64,000 nucleotides of DNA from Shimazuella soli (GTDB lineage: Bacteria > Bacillota > Bacilli > Thermoactinomycetales > Thermoactinomycetaceae), in assembly GCF_022511585.1 (NCBI RefSeq), contig NZ_JAKWBN010000002.1, forward strand, positions 310,001 to 374,000. The letters are read 5' to 3'. Position 1 is the first letter of the stretch. Every line of letters begins with the position of its first letter. Made by a program: the position numbers and the translations under genes. Shown here piece by piece: positions 24,201-33,827 of this stretch. Under the pieces are notes generated by a model. It was not told where the DNA came from and searched no databases. It was given only the letters and a program-made list of their open reading frames with translations.

Positions 24201-25376
24201 TCAATCCGATATTTCTTTTTTTCCTTTTATCATATAATCACGTATCGTAATGGAAACATGGGATTTGATCGGTGCTTGACTAAAACGTTTGTCCCAATCT
24301 TTCTCTAACTGCAGCCATTCTTTTGGAAATTGAATGCGCATTTGCTCATTAAAACCGGCCACATCAATTTGGTATTTTTTTTGCAGCTTGTTTAGAGATT
24401 GATGAACTAGGTGCTCTACTTCCTTTTTTATAGCCATTTCTGCTCGTTTTAAAAATTTATTGGCGAATGCATTTCCTGCATGAACATGTTCTTCATTTAA
24501 GCGGCCTTCCGATTCAATATTCACATCAAAGGAGATATGTTCTCCATCTAGATGAGGAATAATTTTACTTTTAACGGATGATATTTCATAAGAAATAAGC
24601 CCATGTGTTTTTGGATCTCTTCCTGTTATGATTCCGCCTTTTATCTCACCAGTGATAAAATTTAATCCTGCAACCTCATCTTCATTGAGGAATCCTATTA
24701 ATCTATTGGTATTTCCTTTGATAATGGCCCCGCCATTAAATTTGACTTTTCGTTTTTTCGTGCTGGTACTTTGGATGATAAAATTAGCATGATCAGCCAT
24801 ATTGCTCATTACTTTTCCAAGTCTTATTGCGGGTAACATTTTTACTGATCGATATCGGTTCTTTTCGATACCAACTAAAGTGAAAGCCGGGACATCTGTA
24901 GCTAGTTTTAATGTTTGAGCAGCGGAACCTTTAGCGATCAAAATAATACAACTGTCTCTCACTTCAAAAGTACGGTCAAATAGGGCAAGTAAGATTTGTA
25001 AGTTTTTTTCTTTCACAAGTTTCTCCCCAATGACAAGTATTTTTAAATGTGCCCCATAAGGAGGGACATCTTTCTTCAATGAAATTTCACGAAAAATTTC
25101 CAGTATGGAATCCCCTGAGCCTGTTACGTTTTCATATTTTTGTTGCTGTCCGCCTTTGTCCGATTGTGGGCTGGATTTTGGAGAAATATTTTGCAGCGTC
25201 ATTTTGATTATATTTTTTTTGCGGTATCCTTGATCTAGAGACGATATAGGAGCATTTGTTTTGTCAAGTGCGGCGCCAACCTCCATTGCTAATTCTTCAA
25301 TATCTTTACTATCCCAACATCCTGAGATGATAAAGAGAGAACAGCAAACAAGAAATATTTTAAGAAGCTGGAACAT
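24201..25376 (-). CDS. Ger(x)C-type germinant receptor lipoprotein, copy 3
   Basis: The 391-residue lipoprotein has lipobox IISGC (Cys20), then CWDSKDIEELAMEVGAALDK. It is the first C gene after the B subunit and overlaps it by 17 bases, as the sole C gene of a standard gerABC operon would. This suggests that copies 1 and 2 arose from it by duplication. The C-terminal domain (HISFDVNIESEGRLNEEHV, AGFNEQMRIQFPKEW) is shared with both. Confidence 0.92.
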   Translation of the reverse strand: MFQLLKIFLVCCSLFIISGCWDSKDIEELAMEVGAALDKTNAPISSLDQGYRKKNIIKMTLQNISPKSSPQSDKGGQQQKYENVTGSGDSILEIFREISLKKDVPPYGAHLKILVIGEKLVKEKNLQILLALFDRTFEVRDSCIILIAKGSAAQTLKLATDVPAFTLVGIEKNRYRSVKMLPAIRLGKVMSNMADHANFIIQSTSTKKRKVKFNGGAIIKGNTNRLIGFLNEDEVAGLNFITGEIKGGIITGRDPKTHGLISYEISSVKSKIIPHLDGEHISFDVNIESEGRLNEEHVHAGNAFANKFLKRAEMAIKKEVEHLVHQSLNKLQKKYQIDVAGFNEQMRIQFPKEWLQLEKDWDKRFSQAPIKSHVSITIRDYMIKGKKEISD

Positions 25377-26460
25377 GTTTTTTCCCTCTTAACATCGCAA
25401 TAATGATCATGATACTAGGAACAACAATGATGAAAGCGATACCTACATACCCAAGAAAATCACCAAGATGAAAAAAATCATTGATGTTTTTGGGAGAAAG
25501 TGAGATCACATACATAAATGGCGCTAAACCGAAGATGAATGGTTTTATCTCTTTTTTAAATATTTGAGAGAATCCAAGAGCAGATACATATAAACAGGTT
25601 ACAAAGGTGGTGAAAATTTGTAAAATCCAAATGGCTAGCATAAAAGTTTCAAATCGTTCAAAAATGATTCCGGTATATTCGAACTGGCGAAATAAACTTA
25701 GGACAGGCCATGTTTTGGTTTGAACTCCTGCAACACCTAACGATCCTAAGGTAAAAATGGTAGTCATAATATAAAAGAACAATGGAGTAGCAATTCCAAG
25801 GGTAATTGCTTTGATACCTTTTTGTGGTTCTTTCATAAAAGAAAAGACAACCAGCATCGTCTCTGGCCCTGTCAAGGCTAAAGCTGTAGGCTGCATACCT
25901 TTGATTACTGGCAAAATTCCTTGACCCAAAACAGGTCGGATATTATTTGGTTCAAATGTCTTTAAACTTAATAGAATAACGATGATAAAAATGAGAATAG
26001 AAGGGGTAAACAATACTTCAAATAAACGAACAAGAGGATTAATACCCCCTACGGTTAAATAAACGCCTAAACAAATAAAAGGTATGATCGTTGCCATGAA
26101 TGGGGTACGGGGTAATAAATACAAATGTGTTACTTCTGCCATTCCCCGGATTTCGAATGAACCTAGTAAGATAAAATAAGTTATTAAGCTAAAACTCAGT
26201 AAAATGCCGAACCACTTCCCAATGATTTTTGGATTGTACTGATAAAATGATTCTTGAGGGAACCGCTGGCAAAGTTTTACTAATACAATAGCGAATAGAT
26301 TAATAACCAGCCCGGAAAGGAGGACAGAAATCCAGCCGTCAGGAGTTTGTGTTGTCGCGGTAACTACCCTTGGTAAGGTGAGGATTCCTAGAGCTGTCAT
26401 ATGAGTGGATACATAGATAGCCATTTGGGTAGTGGTTATTCGATCTTTTTGCTTCATCAT
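25360..26460 (-). CDS. Spore germination protein B subunit (GerAB/amino acid permease type)
   Basis: The 366-residue integral membrane protein has ten or so hydrophobic helices and belongs to the endospore germination permease family of the APC superfamily. In GerA-type receptors the B subunit binds the germinant. GERITTTQM-like opening residues (KDRITTTQMAIYVSTHM) and the helix-1 GxxxLTLPR segment (GILTLPR) are typical. The ATG at 26460 is chosen because GGGGGG precedes it by about 9 bases; an upstream TTG overlaps the A gene. The germinant cannot be read from sequence. Confidence 0.92.
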   Translation of the reverse strand: MMKQKDRITTTQMAIYVSTHMTALGILTLPRVVTATTQTPDGWISVLLSGLVINLFAIVLVKLCQRFPQESFYQYNPKIIGKWFGILLSFSLITYFILLGSFEIRGMAEVTHLYLLPRTPFMATIIPFICLGVYLTVGGINPLVRLFEVLFTPSILIFIIVILLSLKTFEPNNIRPVLGQGILPVIKGMQPTALALTGPETMLVVFSFMKEPQKGIKAITLGIATPLFFYIMTTIFTLGSLGVAGVQTKTWPVLSLFRQFEYTGIIFERFETFMLAIWILQIFTTFVTCLYVSALGFSQIFKKEIKPFIFGLAPFMYVISLSPKNINDFFHLGDFLGYVGIAFIIVVPSIMIIIAMLRGKKHVPAS

Positions 26461-26480
26461 GGATATTACCCCCCATCTAT

Positions 26481-28049
26481 TCAACTATTCCCTTTTTGGC
26501 GTTTGTCATCTAAGGTGCGCATCATTTGAGGCCGTTTTTTCATTATTAGTAATGGGAACCGGAATATAAAATCTTTCCAATCACGCAAACGGTAAGGAGC
26601 AGCAGGAGAGATATAAGGGACTCCAAAGCTCTTTAATTTGCACATATGAATGGCGAGTAAAAGGAAGAAGAGAATAACCCCATAAAGTCCCCAAATTCCA
26701 GCGCAAATCATCGCCCCAAAACGCAGCATCCGAAGAGCAATACCAGCACTATATTGAGGGATGGCGAAAGAGGAGATGGCAGTTATCGCAACGATGATGA
26801 CCATAATAGGACTGACAATGCCCGCTTTCACTGCTGCTTCACCAACTACTAATCCACCTACTAGCCCTACTGTCTGACCAACAGGTCGCGGCAACCGTAA
26901 TCCTGCTTCTCTTAATACTTCAATAGCTGTTTCCATGAGTAATGCTTCAATAAGGGATGGGAAAGGCACACCTTCACGTGTGGCAGCAATGGAGATTGCT
27001 AGTTTTGTAGGAATAAGTCCTTGGTGAAACGAAATAAAGGAAACATAAATAGATGGGACAAATACCGTAATAAAAGCAGCGAAATAACGAAGAAGACGGA
27101 TAAGGGAACCAGGAATCCAGCGTTCATAATAATCTTCTGGAGATTGTAGCATCATGGAAAACGTAACCGGAGCAATCAATGCAAATGGAGTTCCATCCAA
27201 TAGTATGGCTACTCTGCCTTCTGTTAGTGCTGCGATAACCCGGTCTGGACGCTCTGTACTTTGAACTTGCGGAAACAGGGAAAAATGATCATCTTGAATA
27301 AATTGCTCGATATACCCAGATTCTAAAGCGAGGTCGAGGTCGAATTTTTCTAATCTCTTTTTTACGATCATGAGTAAATCAGGATTGGTGATTCCTTCCA
27401 TATAAACAAGCAGCAATTTTTTTTTCGATCGTACTCCCATTTCATATTCCAGCATGGTGAGAGCAGGGTCTGGCAGCCCTCGTCGCAGCAGTGCTCGATT
27501 GTCTGCTAAGCTCTCGTTGAATCCCTCCCTAGGTCCCCTTACTAAGGACTCGGTAATGGGTTCTTCAATGGAACGTGTTTTATAAGAAGTAGTTCCCAAT
27601 ATAAAAATGGTATTGATATTGTCTATTAATAAAGCGGTGGAGCCAGTAAGAATCGAAGTGATGACATTATCAAAACTTTTTTCTTCTTTTACATCACTTA
27701 CAGAGATAACATTGTTGTTTACCCAATCTTTTAAATGATCGTGATCAGAAAGCTGTTCTTCTGAGTAAATGGAAGATAAGTCATAGATCATGGATTTTAA
27801 AATTTGATCTTGAATCAAGTCTTTATCTACTAAACCATCTACATAAACAATAGCTGCTTTTAATTTTGTTGTGCCAAGTTGAAAGGAACGAAAGATTACA
27901 TCTGTATTATGGCCAATGTTTTGTTTTATTTGTTCTATATTTGTATGGATATCATCAGTTACGTGTTGAGATTTCGCTTGCTGTGGTTTTTCTTCGGTTT
28001 TGTTGGTGTTTTCGCCTTTATTTGTAGAATTTTTTTGCGAGCCTTTCAT
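26481..28049 (-). CDS. Spore germination protein A subunit (GerAA family)
   Basis: The 522-residue protein has a charged, low-complexity N-terminus (residues 1-35), two cytosolic subdomains (to about 300) and a membrane part of several helices. Family hallmarks are VYVDGLVDK, SVRGPREGFNESLADNRALLRRGL-like text (LVRGPREGFNESL), PSIYVSFISFHQGLIPTKL and REAGLRLPRPVGQTVGLVGGLVVGEAAV. GerAA-type proteins assemble into oligomeric channels that release ions when germinants bind. The start has AAAGGGGGATT upstream. Confidence 0.93.
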   Translation of the reverse strand: MKGSQKNSTNKGENTNKTEEKPQQAKSQHVTDDIHTNIEQIKQNIGHNTDVIFRSFQLGTTKLKAAIVYVDGLVDKDLIQDQILKSMIYDLSSIYSEEQLSDHDHLKDWVNNNVISVSDVKEEKSFDNVITSILTGSTALLIDNINTIFILGTTSYKTRSIEEPITESLVRGPREGFNESLADNRALLRRGLPDPALTMLEYEMGVRSKKKLLLVYMEGITNPDLLMIVKKRLEKFDLDLALESGYIEQFIQDDHFSLFPQVQSTERPDRVIAALTEGRVAILLDGTPFALIAPVTFSMMLQSPEDYYERWIPGSLIRLLRYFAAFITVFVPSIYVSFISFHQGLIPTKLAISIAATREGVPFPSLIEALLMETAIEVLREAGLRLPRPVGQTVGLVGGLVVGEAAVKAGIVSPIMVIIVAITAISSFAIPQYSAGIALRMLRFGAMICAGIWGLYGVILFFLLLAIHMCKLKSFGVPYISPAAPYRLRDWKDFIFRFPLLIMKKRPQMMRTLDDKRQKGNS

Positions 28050-28083
28050 CGTAATCCCCCTTTCGTTTCAATAACGAAAATAT

Positions 28084-28221
28084 TTATTCTGAAGTAGAGT
28101 CATTCAAGCTAGCATTCAACAAATCATATATCTTTTGTATTCCTACTGGGATGATAAAAGTAACCAATGCACCAACCCAAATGTTCCACTTGAGTAGATT
28201 TGAAAAAAAACTTTCGAACAT
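28084..28221 (-). CDS. Single-pass membrane microprotein at the head of the ger operon
   Basis: A 45-residue frame, too short for routine gene finding, reads MFESFFSNLLKW, then a hydrophobic helix (about residues 13-31) and a polar tail ending NDSTSE. AAAGGTG stands 7 bases before the ATG, and the stop is 34 bases upstream of the gerA-type gene in the same direction. Some gerA-family operons carry an extra small membrane 'D' gene with two helices; this one has a single helix and its position before the A gene is different. Function unknown. Confidence 0.65.
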   Translation of the reverse strand: MFESFFSNLLKWNIWVGALVTFIIPVGIQKIYDLLNASLNDSTSE

Positions 28222-28621
28222 GTTTTTTGCACCTTTTTCTTTGCTGGAAGATATATAGAATAATATTTTTTATCTTGCGCTATGAATGAACGCTTTATGT
28301 AAAAAGGATAAAAAATTTTGAGAAGACTAGGGAAACCAAAAGTAAAAGGTTAATTTGTCTGAGTAGACCGCTATTCTTAAAGGAGGAGGGAAATCGTAAT
28401 TTGTCAAAGGAAAGTTAAGCACCGATATAACATAACCTGTAGTGAATACAAATGGAGTTAGTGATGCTGGCTACGGAGATTTTGTTGCTTTTTTATCGGT
28501 GAAAACAAAATAATAGGGGGCAGAAAATTGTTCCATCTTCTCACTTACCTATATTTGTTGTAAAATAAACGTTATCTGGCCATATACATACTGCTAAAAA
28601 ATACCCATTGGGGTTAATTTA
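28222..28621. other. Intergenic region between the divergent ger and tig units
   Basis: This stretch should hold the forespore promoter of the ger operon (leftward), but I find no convincing sigma-G boxes. An AAAGGAGG near 28380 looks like a ribosome binding site but leads only to a five-codon frame. No RNA gene is recognised. Confidence 0.4.
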
Positions 28622-28650
28622 TTGCGCAAAACCTACAACGTGTTTATAAT
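28622..28650 (+). promoter_or_regulatory. Promoter of tig
   Basis: TTGCGC (28622-28627), 17-bp spacer, TATAAT (28645-28650). It lies 59 bases before the tig start codon. Confidence 0.75.
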
Positions 28651-28708
28651 GGAATGGTTGTAAGTGCTGATACGGCAAGATTTTATGGACTTGTAGGAGG
28701 TTCTTTTG

Positions 28709-30001
28709 ATGACAGCTAGTTTTGTAAAGAATGATAATAACCAAGTGGTTTTAACGGTAGAAGCACCAGAAGAAAAGGTGTCGCAAGCTCTAGACCAAGC
28801 ATTTAAGAAAGTTGTAAAAAAAGTAAATGTGCCAGGATTTCGTAAAGGGAAAATCCCACGCCAAATATTTGAAAAACGATTTGGTGTAGAGTCTTTGTAT
28901 CAAGATGCATTGGATATTCTTTTGCCTGAGGCATACGAAAATGCGATCAAAGAAACGGGAATTGAACCAGTTGATCGTCCAGAAGTAGATGTGGAACAAT
29001 TGGAAAAAGGAAAATCCCTGATCTTTACAGCGACTGTTACAGTTAAACCAGAAGTAAAATTAGGGGAATACAAAGGAATTGAAATCGAAGAGAAAGATTT
29101 CTCTGTGACGGAAGAAGCAGTGAACGAAGAACTGCAAAAAATGCAAAAGCAACAAGCAACATTAGAGCCTGTTGAATCCGGAGAAGTAGAAAATGGCGAT
29201 ACTGTTGTCATCGATTTCGAAGGATTTGTTGATGGAGTTGCATTTGAAGGCGGCAAAGGCGAGAACTATTCTTTAGAAATCGGTTCTAATACTTTTATTC
29301 CTGGCTTTGAAGAGCAGCTCATCGGTCTGGGACTCGGAGAAGAAAAAGACGTAGATGTAACTTTCCCAGAAGATTATCGTGCAACAGACCTTGCTGGTAA
29401 ACCTGCTACGTTCCGAGTGAAATTGCATGAAATTAAGCGTTTAAATCTTCCTGAGCTAGATGATGAGTTCGCTCAAGATGTTAGCGAAAAAGAAACATTG
29501 GCAGAACTAAAACAAGATTTGGAGCATAAACTAGAAGAACGACTCCAAAAAGAAGAAGAAGAATACATTCGCAATCAAGTGGTGGAAGTTGCCTCAAACA
29601 ATGCAGAGGTAGATATTCCAGAAGCGATGATTAATCATGAAGTAGACCATATGTATGGTCACTTTGTACAAAATCTAGGTTACCAAGGTCTTAACATCGA
29701 ATTGTATACTCAGCTTACTGGTCAATCTGAAAGTGATATTAAGGCTCAAATGAAAGAAGATGCGAGCAAAAAAGTACGTGCTGATCTCGTAATTGAAGCT
29801 ATTTCTCATGCAGAGAACGTAGAAGTATCCGAAGAAGAAGTAGAGGAAGAAATCGTCCAAACAGCAAAAGAAATGAATCGTGATGTAGAAGAGGTAAAAG
29901 ATATTATCAATAAGCAAGGTAATATTGAATCATTACGTGAATCTCTAAAGCGTAAGAAAACAATCGATCTACTTGTATTGAACCGTAAAAATACGGCATA
30001 A
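28709..30001 (+). CDS. tig: Trigger factor
   Basis: The 430-residue ribosome-bound chaperone and prolyl isomerase has the three expected parts: a ribosome-binding domain with the signature GFRKGKIPR (around residue 44), an FKBP domain (about 150-245, GDTVVIDFEGFVDG...GFEEQLIGL), and a helical C-terminal arm. The ATG at 28709 is preferred over the TTG just before it because TAGGAGG ends 8 bases upstream. It opens the proteolysis gene group, as in B. subtilis. Confidence 0.95.
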   Translation: MTASFVKNDNNQVVLTVEAPEEKVSQALDQAFKKVVKKVNVPGFRKGKIPRQIFEKRFGVESLYQDALDILLPEAYENAIKETGIEPVDRPEVDVEQLEKGKSLIFTATVTVKPEVKLGEYKGIEIEEKDFSVTEEAVNEELQKMQKQQATLEPVESGEVENGDTVVIDFEGFVDGVAFEGGKGENYSLEIGSNTFIPGFEEQLIGLGLGEEKDVDVTFPEDYRATDLAGKPATFRVKLHEIKRLNLPELDDEFAQDVSEKETLAELKQDLEHKLEERLQKEEEEYIRNQVVEVASNNAEVDIPEAMINHEVDHMYGHFVQNLGYQGLNIELYTQLTGQSESDIKAQMKEDASKKVRADLVIEAISHAENVEVSEEEVEEEIVQTAKEMNRDVEEVKDIINKQGNIESLRESLKRKKTIDLLVLNRKNTA

Positions 30002-30024
30002 TGGAATAAGGAGATTGTTCATTT

Positions 30025-30054
30025 CAAGGCACGTTCTCGCGTGCCTTGTTCTGT
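30025..30054 (+). terminator. Hairpin after tig
   Basis: Perfect 9-bp stem CAAGGCACG (30025-30033) and CGTGCCTTG (30040-30048). Only a short T-rich stretch follows (TTCTG), so termination may be partial and clpP may be reached by read-through. Confidence 0.6.
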
Positions 30055-30091
30055 AGCATTGTCGCATTTCTTAAAAATGAGGTGTTAACCT

Positions 30092-30673
30092 GTGCCCTTG
30101 GTCCCAATGGTAGTGGAGCAATCCAACCGTGGCGAACGAGCTTACGACATTTATTCCCGTTTGCTTAAAGATAGGATTATTTTTATCGGTAGTCCGATTG
30201 ATGACAACATAGCAAACCTAATAGTTGCGCAACTCCTGTTTTTAGCAGCAGAAGATCCAGAAAAAGATATCCACATGTACATAAACTCTCCAGGTGGAAG
30301 CGTAACAGCAGGGATGGCTATTTTTGATACGATGCAGTTTATTGCACCGGCAGTATCCACGATGTGTATTGGTCTTGCAGCAAGTATGGGAGCATTTTTG
30401 CTTGCAGCCGGCGAGAAAGGAAAACGATTTGCATTGCCAAACAGTGAAGTTATGATTCATCAACCACTTGGTGGTGCAAGAGGACAGGCATCAGATATTA
30501 AAATTCATGCAGATTGGATTCTTCGTACGAAAGACCAATTAAATCGTATTCTTTCAGAGCGCACAGGACAACCATTAGAACAGATCGCCAAAGATACAGA
30601 TCGAGACAATTTTATGAGTGCAGAAGAAGCAAAAAAATATGGACTAGTAGATGACGTACTAGTACGTATCTAA
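30092..30673 (+). CDS. clpP: ATP-dependent Clp protease proteolytic subunit
   Basis: The 193-residue serine peptidase has the catalytic triad Ser in [14 protein letters not shown], His in [15 protein letters not shown] and Asp in [13 protein letters not shown]. The N-terminus [27 protein letters not shown] is as in other Firmicutes. It forms 14-mers that degrade proteins fed by ClpX or other ATPases. The start is GTG. clpX follows after 22 bases; in B. subtilis clpP is elsewhere, so clpP next to clpX is a difference from that genome. Confidence 0.95.
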   Translation: MPLVPMVVEQSNRGERAYDIYSRLLKDRIIFIGSPIDDNIANLIVAQLLFLAAEDPEKDIHMYINSPGGSVTAGMAIFDTMQFIAPAVSTMCIGLAASMGAFLLAAGEKGKRFALPNSEVMIHQPLGGARGQASDIKIHADWILRTKDQLNRILSERTGQPLEQIAKDTDRDNFMSAEEAKKYGLVDDVLVRI

Positions 30674-30695
30674 CATCGAAAGGGGTGAACCGATC

Positions 30696-31961
30696 TTGTT
30701 CAAGTTTAATGAAGAAAAAGGTCAATTAAAGTGCTCTTTTTGTGGAAAGTCCCAAGATCAAGTACGAAAATTAGTTGCTGGACCTGGTGTCTACATTTGT
30801 GATGAATGTATCGAGCTTTGTAATGAGATTGTGGAAGAGGAGCTGGGTAGTGAAGAAGAATTAGATCTTAAAAATTTACCTAAACCTCAAGAAATCAGAG
30901 ATATTCTGGATCAGTATGTCATTGGTCAAGATTTAGCGAAAAAGTCACTCTCTGTAGCTGTATACAACCATTACAAGCGAGTAAACTCTACATCAAAAAC
31001 AGATGATGTGGAGCTGTCAAAAAGTAATATTTTATTACTTGGACCAACAGGTAGCGGAAAGACCTTGCTAGCGCAGACTATGGCTCGTATTTTAAATGTT
31101 CCATTTGCCATAGCAGATGCTACTTCTCTTACTGAAGCAGGGTATGTAGGGGAAGACGTAGAGAATATTTTGCTTAAACTTATCCAAGCTGCTGATTTTG
31201 ATGTAGAAAAAGCAGAACGTGGAATCATTTACATCGATGAAATCGATAAAGTTGCTCGTAAATCGGAAAATCCTTCTATTACTCGTGATGTTTCTGGTGA
31301 AGGGGTACAACAGGCACTTCTGAAAATTTTAGAAGGAACAGTTGCTAGTGTTCCACCTCAAGGTGGTCGTAAGCATCCACACCAAGAATTTATCCAAATA
31401 GACACCAGTAATATTTTGTTTATCTGTGGTGGTGCTTTTGATGGATTGGAAACACTGATCAAACGCCGCATTGGTAAAAAAGTTATTGGTTTTGGATCAG
31501 ATATGCAAAATGCGAGCCTAAAACCTGGAGAATACCTAAAAATGGTTCTTCCAGAAGATCTTTTAAAGTTCGGGTTAATCCCAGAGTTTGTAGGTCGTCT
31601 GCCAGTTGTTTCTACTTTGGAACCATTGGATGAACATGCGCTCATTCAAATATTGACAGAACCGAAAAATGCTTTGGTCAAGCAGTATAGTAAATTGTTA
31701 GAGATGGACAGCGTGGAACTCCATTTTGAAGAGGAAGCATTAGAAGCTATTGCTGCTGAGGCGATTAAACGGAAAACAGGTGCTCGTGGATTGCGTGCGA
31801 TTATCGAATCCATTATGCTTGATGTCATGTTTGATTTGCCATCGCGTGACGACGTGACCAAGTGCTCCATCACAAAAGAGTCTGTTGTAAACAAAGAAGC
31901 ACCAAAATTAACTACCCGAGAAGGTAGAGTTGTCAATAAAAAGAAAGAAGAGTCCGCTTAA
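30696..31961 (+). CDS. clpX: ATP-dependent Clp protease ATP-binding subunit ClpX
   Basis: The 421-residue AAA+ unfoldase has an N-terminal C4 zinc domain (CSFCGKSQ...CDECIELC), Walker A GPTGSGKT (about residue 116), Walker [10 protein letters not shown], the [23 protein letters not shown] sensor segment and the IGF loop for ClpP docking (VIGFGSD). The start is TTG behind AAAGGGGTGAACC. It is followed by a terminator. Confidence 0.96.
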   Translation: MFKFNEEKGQLKCSFCGKSQDQVRKLVAGPGVYICDECIELCNEIVEEELGSEEELDLKNLPKPQEIRDILDQYVIGQDLAKKSLSVAVYNHYKRVNSTSKTDDVELSKSNILLLGPTGSGKTLLAQTMARILNVPFAIADATSLTEAGYVGEDVENILLKLIQAADFDVEKAERGIIYIDEIDKVARKSENPSITRDVSGEGVQQALLKILEGTVASVPPQGGRKHPHQEFIQIDTSNILFICGGAFDGLETLIKRRIGKKVIGFGSDMQNASLKPGEYLKMVLPEDLLKFGLIPEFVGRLPVVSTLEPLDEHALIQILTEPKNALVKQYSKLLEMDSVELHFEEEALEAIAAEAIKRKTGARGLRAIIESIMLDVMFDLPSRDDVTKCSITKESVVNKEAPKLTTREGRVVNKKKEESA

Positions 31962-31971
31962 ATTGTTTCTA

Positions 31972-32001
31972 AGTGATCCTATTTAAGGATCGCTTTTTTT
32001 T
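31972..32001 (+). terminator. Terminator after clpX
   Basis: Stem AGTGATCCT (31972-31980) and AGGATCGCT (31986-31994) with one G-U pair, loop ATTTA, followed by a run of T. Confidence 0.88.
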
Positions 32002-32022
32002 AATTCTTATGGTCAGATTTTT

Positions 32023-32051
32023 TTGACATTTTTTCCGTAGGGGATTAAAAT
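32023..32051 (+). promoter_or_regulatory. Promoter upstream of the broken chorismate mutase gene
   Basis: TTGACA (32023-32028), 17-bp spacer, TAAAAT (32046-32051). A ribosome binding site AGAGGAG follows at about 32063. The expression signals are intact although the gene is not. Confidence 0.75.
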
Positions 32052-32072
32052 AAATCACTAAAAGAGGAGTTC

Positions 32073-32391
32073 ATGATGAATACTGACAGATTGCTGAAAT
32101 ACGGATAGAAATTGATAATCTGGATGAGCAAATCGTAAAACTGCTAGCAAAAAGAAGCGGTTTTGTAGAGGAAGCTGCTAAATACAAAAAAATTTAGCAG
32201 ATGTATCCGCTCTTGCTAGAGTGGAAGAGGTGATTGAAAAGGTAACGAAACTTGCTGAATTGCATGGATTAACGCCTACCATTACAGAACAAGTATACCT
32301 CACTATGATTGGATGCTTTATCCATGTAGAAGCAAAAGTGTATGAATCAATCGTTACTAACCAAAATATAAAAAGATCTAAAAATGGTTAA
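32073..32391 (+). pseudogene. Frameshifted chorismate mutase (AroQ/PchB-like)
   Basis: Three overlapping frames together spell one chorismate mutase-like protein. The start is MMNT; after one missing base near 32086 the frame continues QIAEIRIEIDNLDEQIVKLL, then AKRSGFVEEAAKYKK; a second missing base in the A run near 32186 moves to LADVSALARVEEVIEKV... and MIGCFIHVEAKVYESI, ending at the TAA at 32389. The IEIDNLD-x-x-IVKLLAKR start and RVEEVIEKV pattern are typical of AroQ-class enzymes and isochorismate-pyruvate lyases. Both breaks are single-base losses in A runs, so recent decay or sequencing error are both possible. Confidence 0.75.
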
Positions 32392-32606
32392 ATCATGAAA
32401 ATTAATTCAGATTTTAGCGGATATTGGTCGATATTGGTAATAATGGAAATATACTCGGAAAACTCATTTTAAACAGAAAGAGAAAGAATATTCTTCTATT
32501 TGTAGTTGGATTTGTAGGTTGTGAATAGGATGCTGTTCATTTTTTGTGTCCAATTTGTGTATGATGTGCTAAAATGAAATAGCTATTTACAGACAAGTAC
32601 AAATAG

Positions 32607-32640
32607 CAGTTCTACCTAATAATCGGGTGAACTGTTTTTT
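32607..32640 (+). terminator. Terminator-like hairpin before the FemX-like gene
   Basis: Stem CAGTTC...GAACTG (32607-32612 and 32629-32634), extended by a partly mismatched TACC/GGGT, followed by six T. Lying directly before a gene rather than after one, it could end read-through from upstream or attenuate the next gene. The rest of 32392-32690 shows no gene. Confidence 0.5.
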
Positions 32641-32690
32641 AATGGTATTAAGGGATAGAAGCAACTGCATCAGAGAAAGGCGTGAAATCG

Positions 32691-33827
32691 TTGTTAAAAT
32701 TAGTGGTGGTCGACCGAAACAGTTATATGAATTTCGTAGAAAATCACCCATTGCGTAACTTTTTACAGTATCCTTCATGGTCTGATTTAAAATCAGAGTG
32801 GAAGTGGTCAAGCGAGTTCTTAGGTTGGATGAACAAGGAAGGGAAAATGGTTGGTGGAACAAACGTACTATATCGCAAAGTACCTGGATTGAATAAATTT
32901 TTAGCGTACATACCACGTGGTCCCTTGATTGACTGGTTTTCAACTGAATATAGTTTGAAAGATTGGTTTCACATCTTGTTTCGTCATTTGAAACAACGAA
33001 ATGTTTTTAGTGTAAAAATTGATCCGCCTCTAGTAAGAAAAAAATGGTCCAGTGATAGTATTACCAATGGAATGCTTCAATTTCAAACGCATGGTTTAAA
33101 AAATAAAAAGATAACCGATTTACCTCCCAATCAGGTTTTTCGTGAAGTTGAATTTATTCAACAAGAACTAAGTGAGATGGGTTGGCGCCAGAAGATCGCT
33201 CAAGATAGTTTTGATACAGTACAACCTAACTTTGTCTATCGTTTGGATTTAGCAAACAAAGGACTAGATCAAATATTTGCATCCTTTCACCCCATTTGGC
33301 AAAAGAAAATTAACCAAGCAGAATGGGAAGGCGTGGAGGTTAGTGTGGGGAGTTTGCAGGATATTCACGAATTTCATGCTCTTCTGGCACAAGAAGCAAA
33401 ACATGATCAAAAAGAATCCCGGGATATTGCTTATTTCCAAAAAATGGTCGAAAAATTATCCAAAGAAGATCCGGGGCGAATTCGCATTTATTATGCCCGT
33501 CAAAACGACCAGTTACTAAGTGCATCTTTGGCAGTCCGTGTAAGTGGACAAGTATGGGACCTGTATAGTGCTCAGCTTAGAAAGACAGATCATGCTGCGA
33601 GCTATTTGCTCCGTTGGAAAATGATTCAAGATGCACATTCCAAGGGTGATCATACTTTTGACTTTCGAGGAGTCAGTATCTGGCTTGATGAAAAACACCA
33701 CCAATTTGAACTGCTTAAGTTCAGAGTTGGTTTTAATGGTGATGTCTGTGAATTAATTGGAGAATGGGACTATCCCGTCATTCCAATGTTGCACTGGGCG
33801 TTTGATATGTACATGAAAAAACGGTAG
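32691..33827 (+). CDS. FemX/FemAB-family peptidoglycan aminoacyltransferase
   Basis: The 378-residue protein is a Fem-type enzyme that uses aminoacyl-tRNA to add amino acids to the stem peptide of lipid II. Visible family traits are NFLQYPSWSDLKSEWKW near the start, AYIPRGPL, two GNAT-like halves, and the C-terminal segment SYLLRWKMIQDAHSKGDHTFDFRGVSIW. The residue added cannot be told from sequence. AGAAAGG at 32674-32680 favours the TTG at 32691; a GTG at 32682 is too close to it. It stands between clpX and lonB. Confidence 0.82.
   Translation: MLKLVVVDRNSYMNFVENHPLRNFLQYPSWSDLKSEWKWSSEFLGWMNKEGKMVGGTNVLYRKVPGLNKFLAYIPRGPLIDWFSTEYSLKDWFHILFRHLKQRNVFSVKIDPPLVRKKWSSDSITNGMLQFQTHGLKNKKITDLPPNQVFREVEFIQQELSEMGWRQKIAQDSFDTVQPNFVYRLDLANKGLDQIFASFHPIWQKKINQAEWEGVEVSVGSLQDIHEFHALLAQEAKHDQKESRDIAYFQKMVEKLSKEDPGRIRIYYARQNDQLLSASLAVRVSGQVWDLYSAQLRKTDHAASYLLRWKMIQDAHSKGDHTFDFRGVSIWLDEKHHQFELLKFRVGFNGDVCELIGEWDYPVIPMLHWAFDMYMKKR

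Noticed and set aside
28375-28415. AAAGGAGGAGGG as the start signal of an unlisted gene
   Set aside because: The following TTG opens a frame of only five codons.
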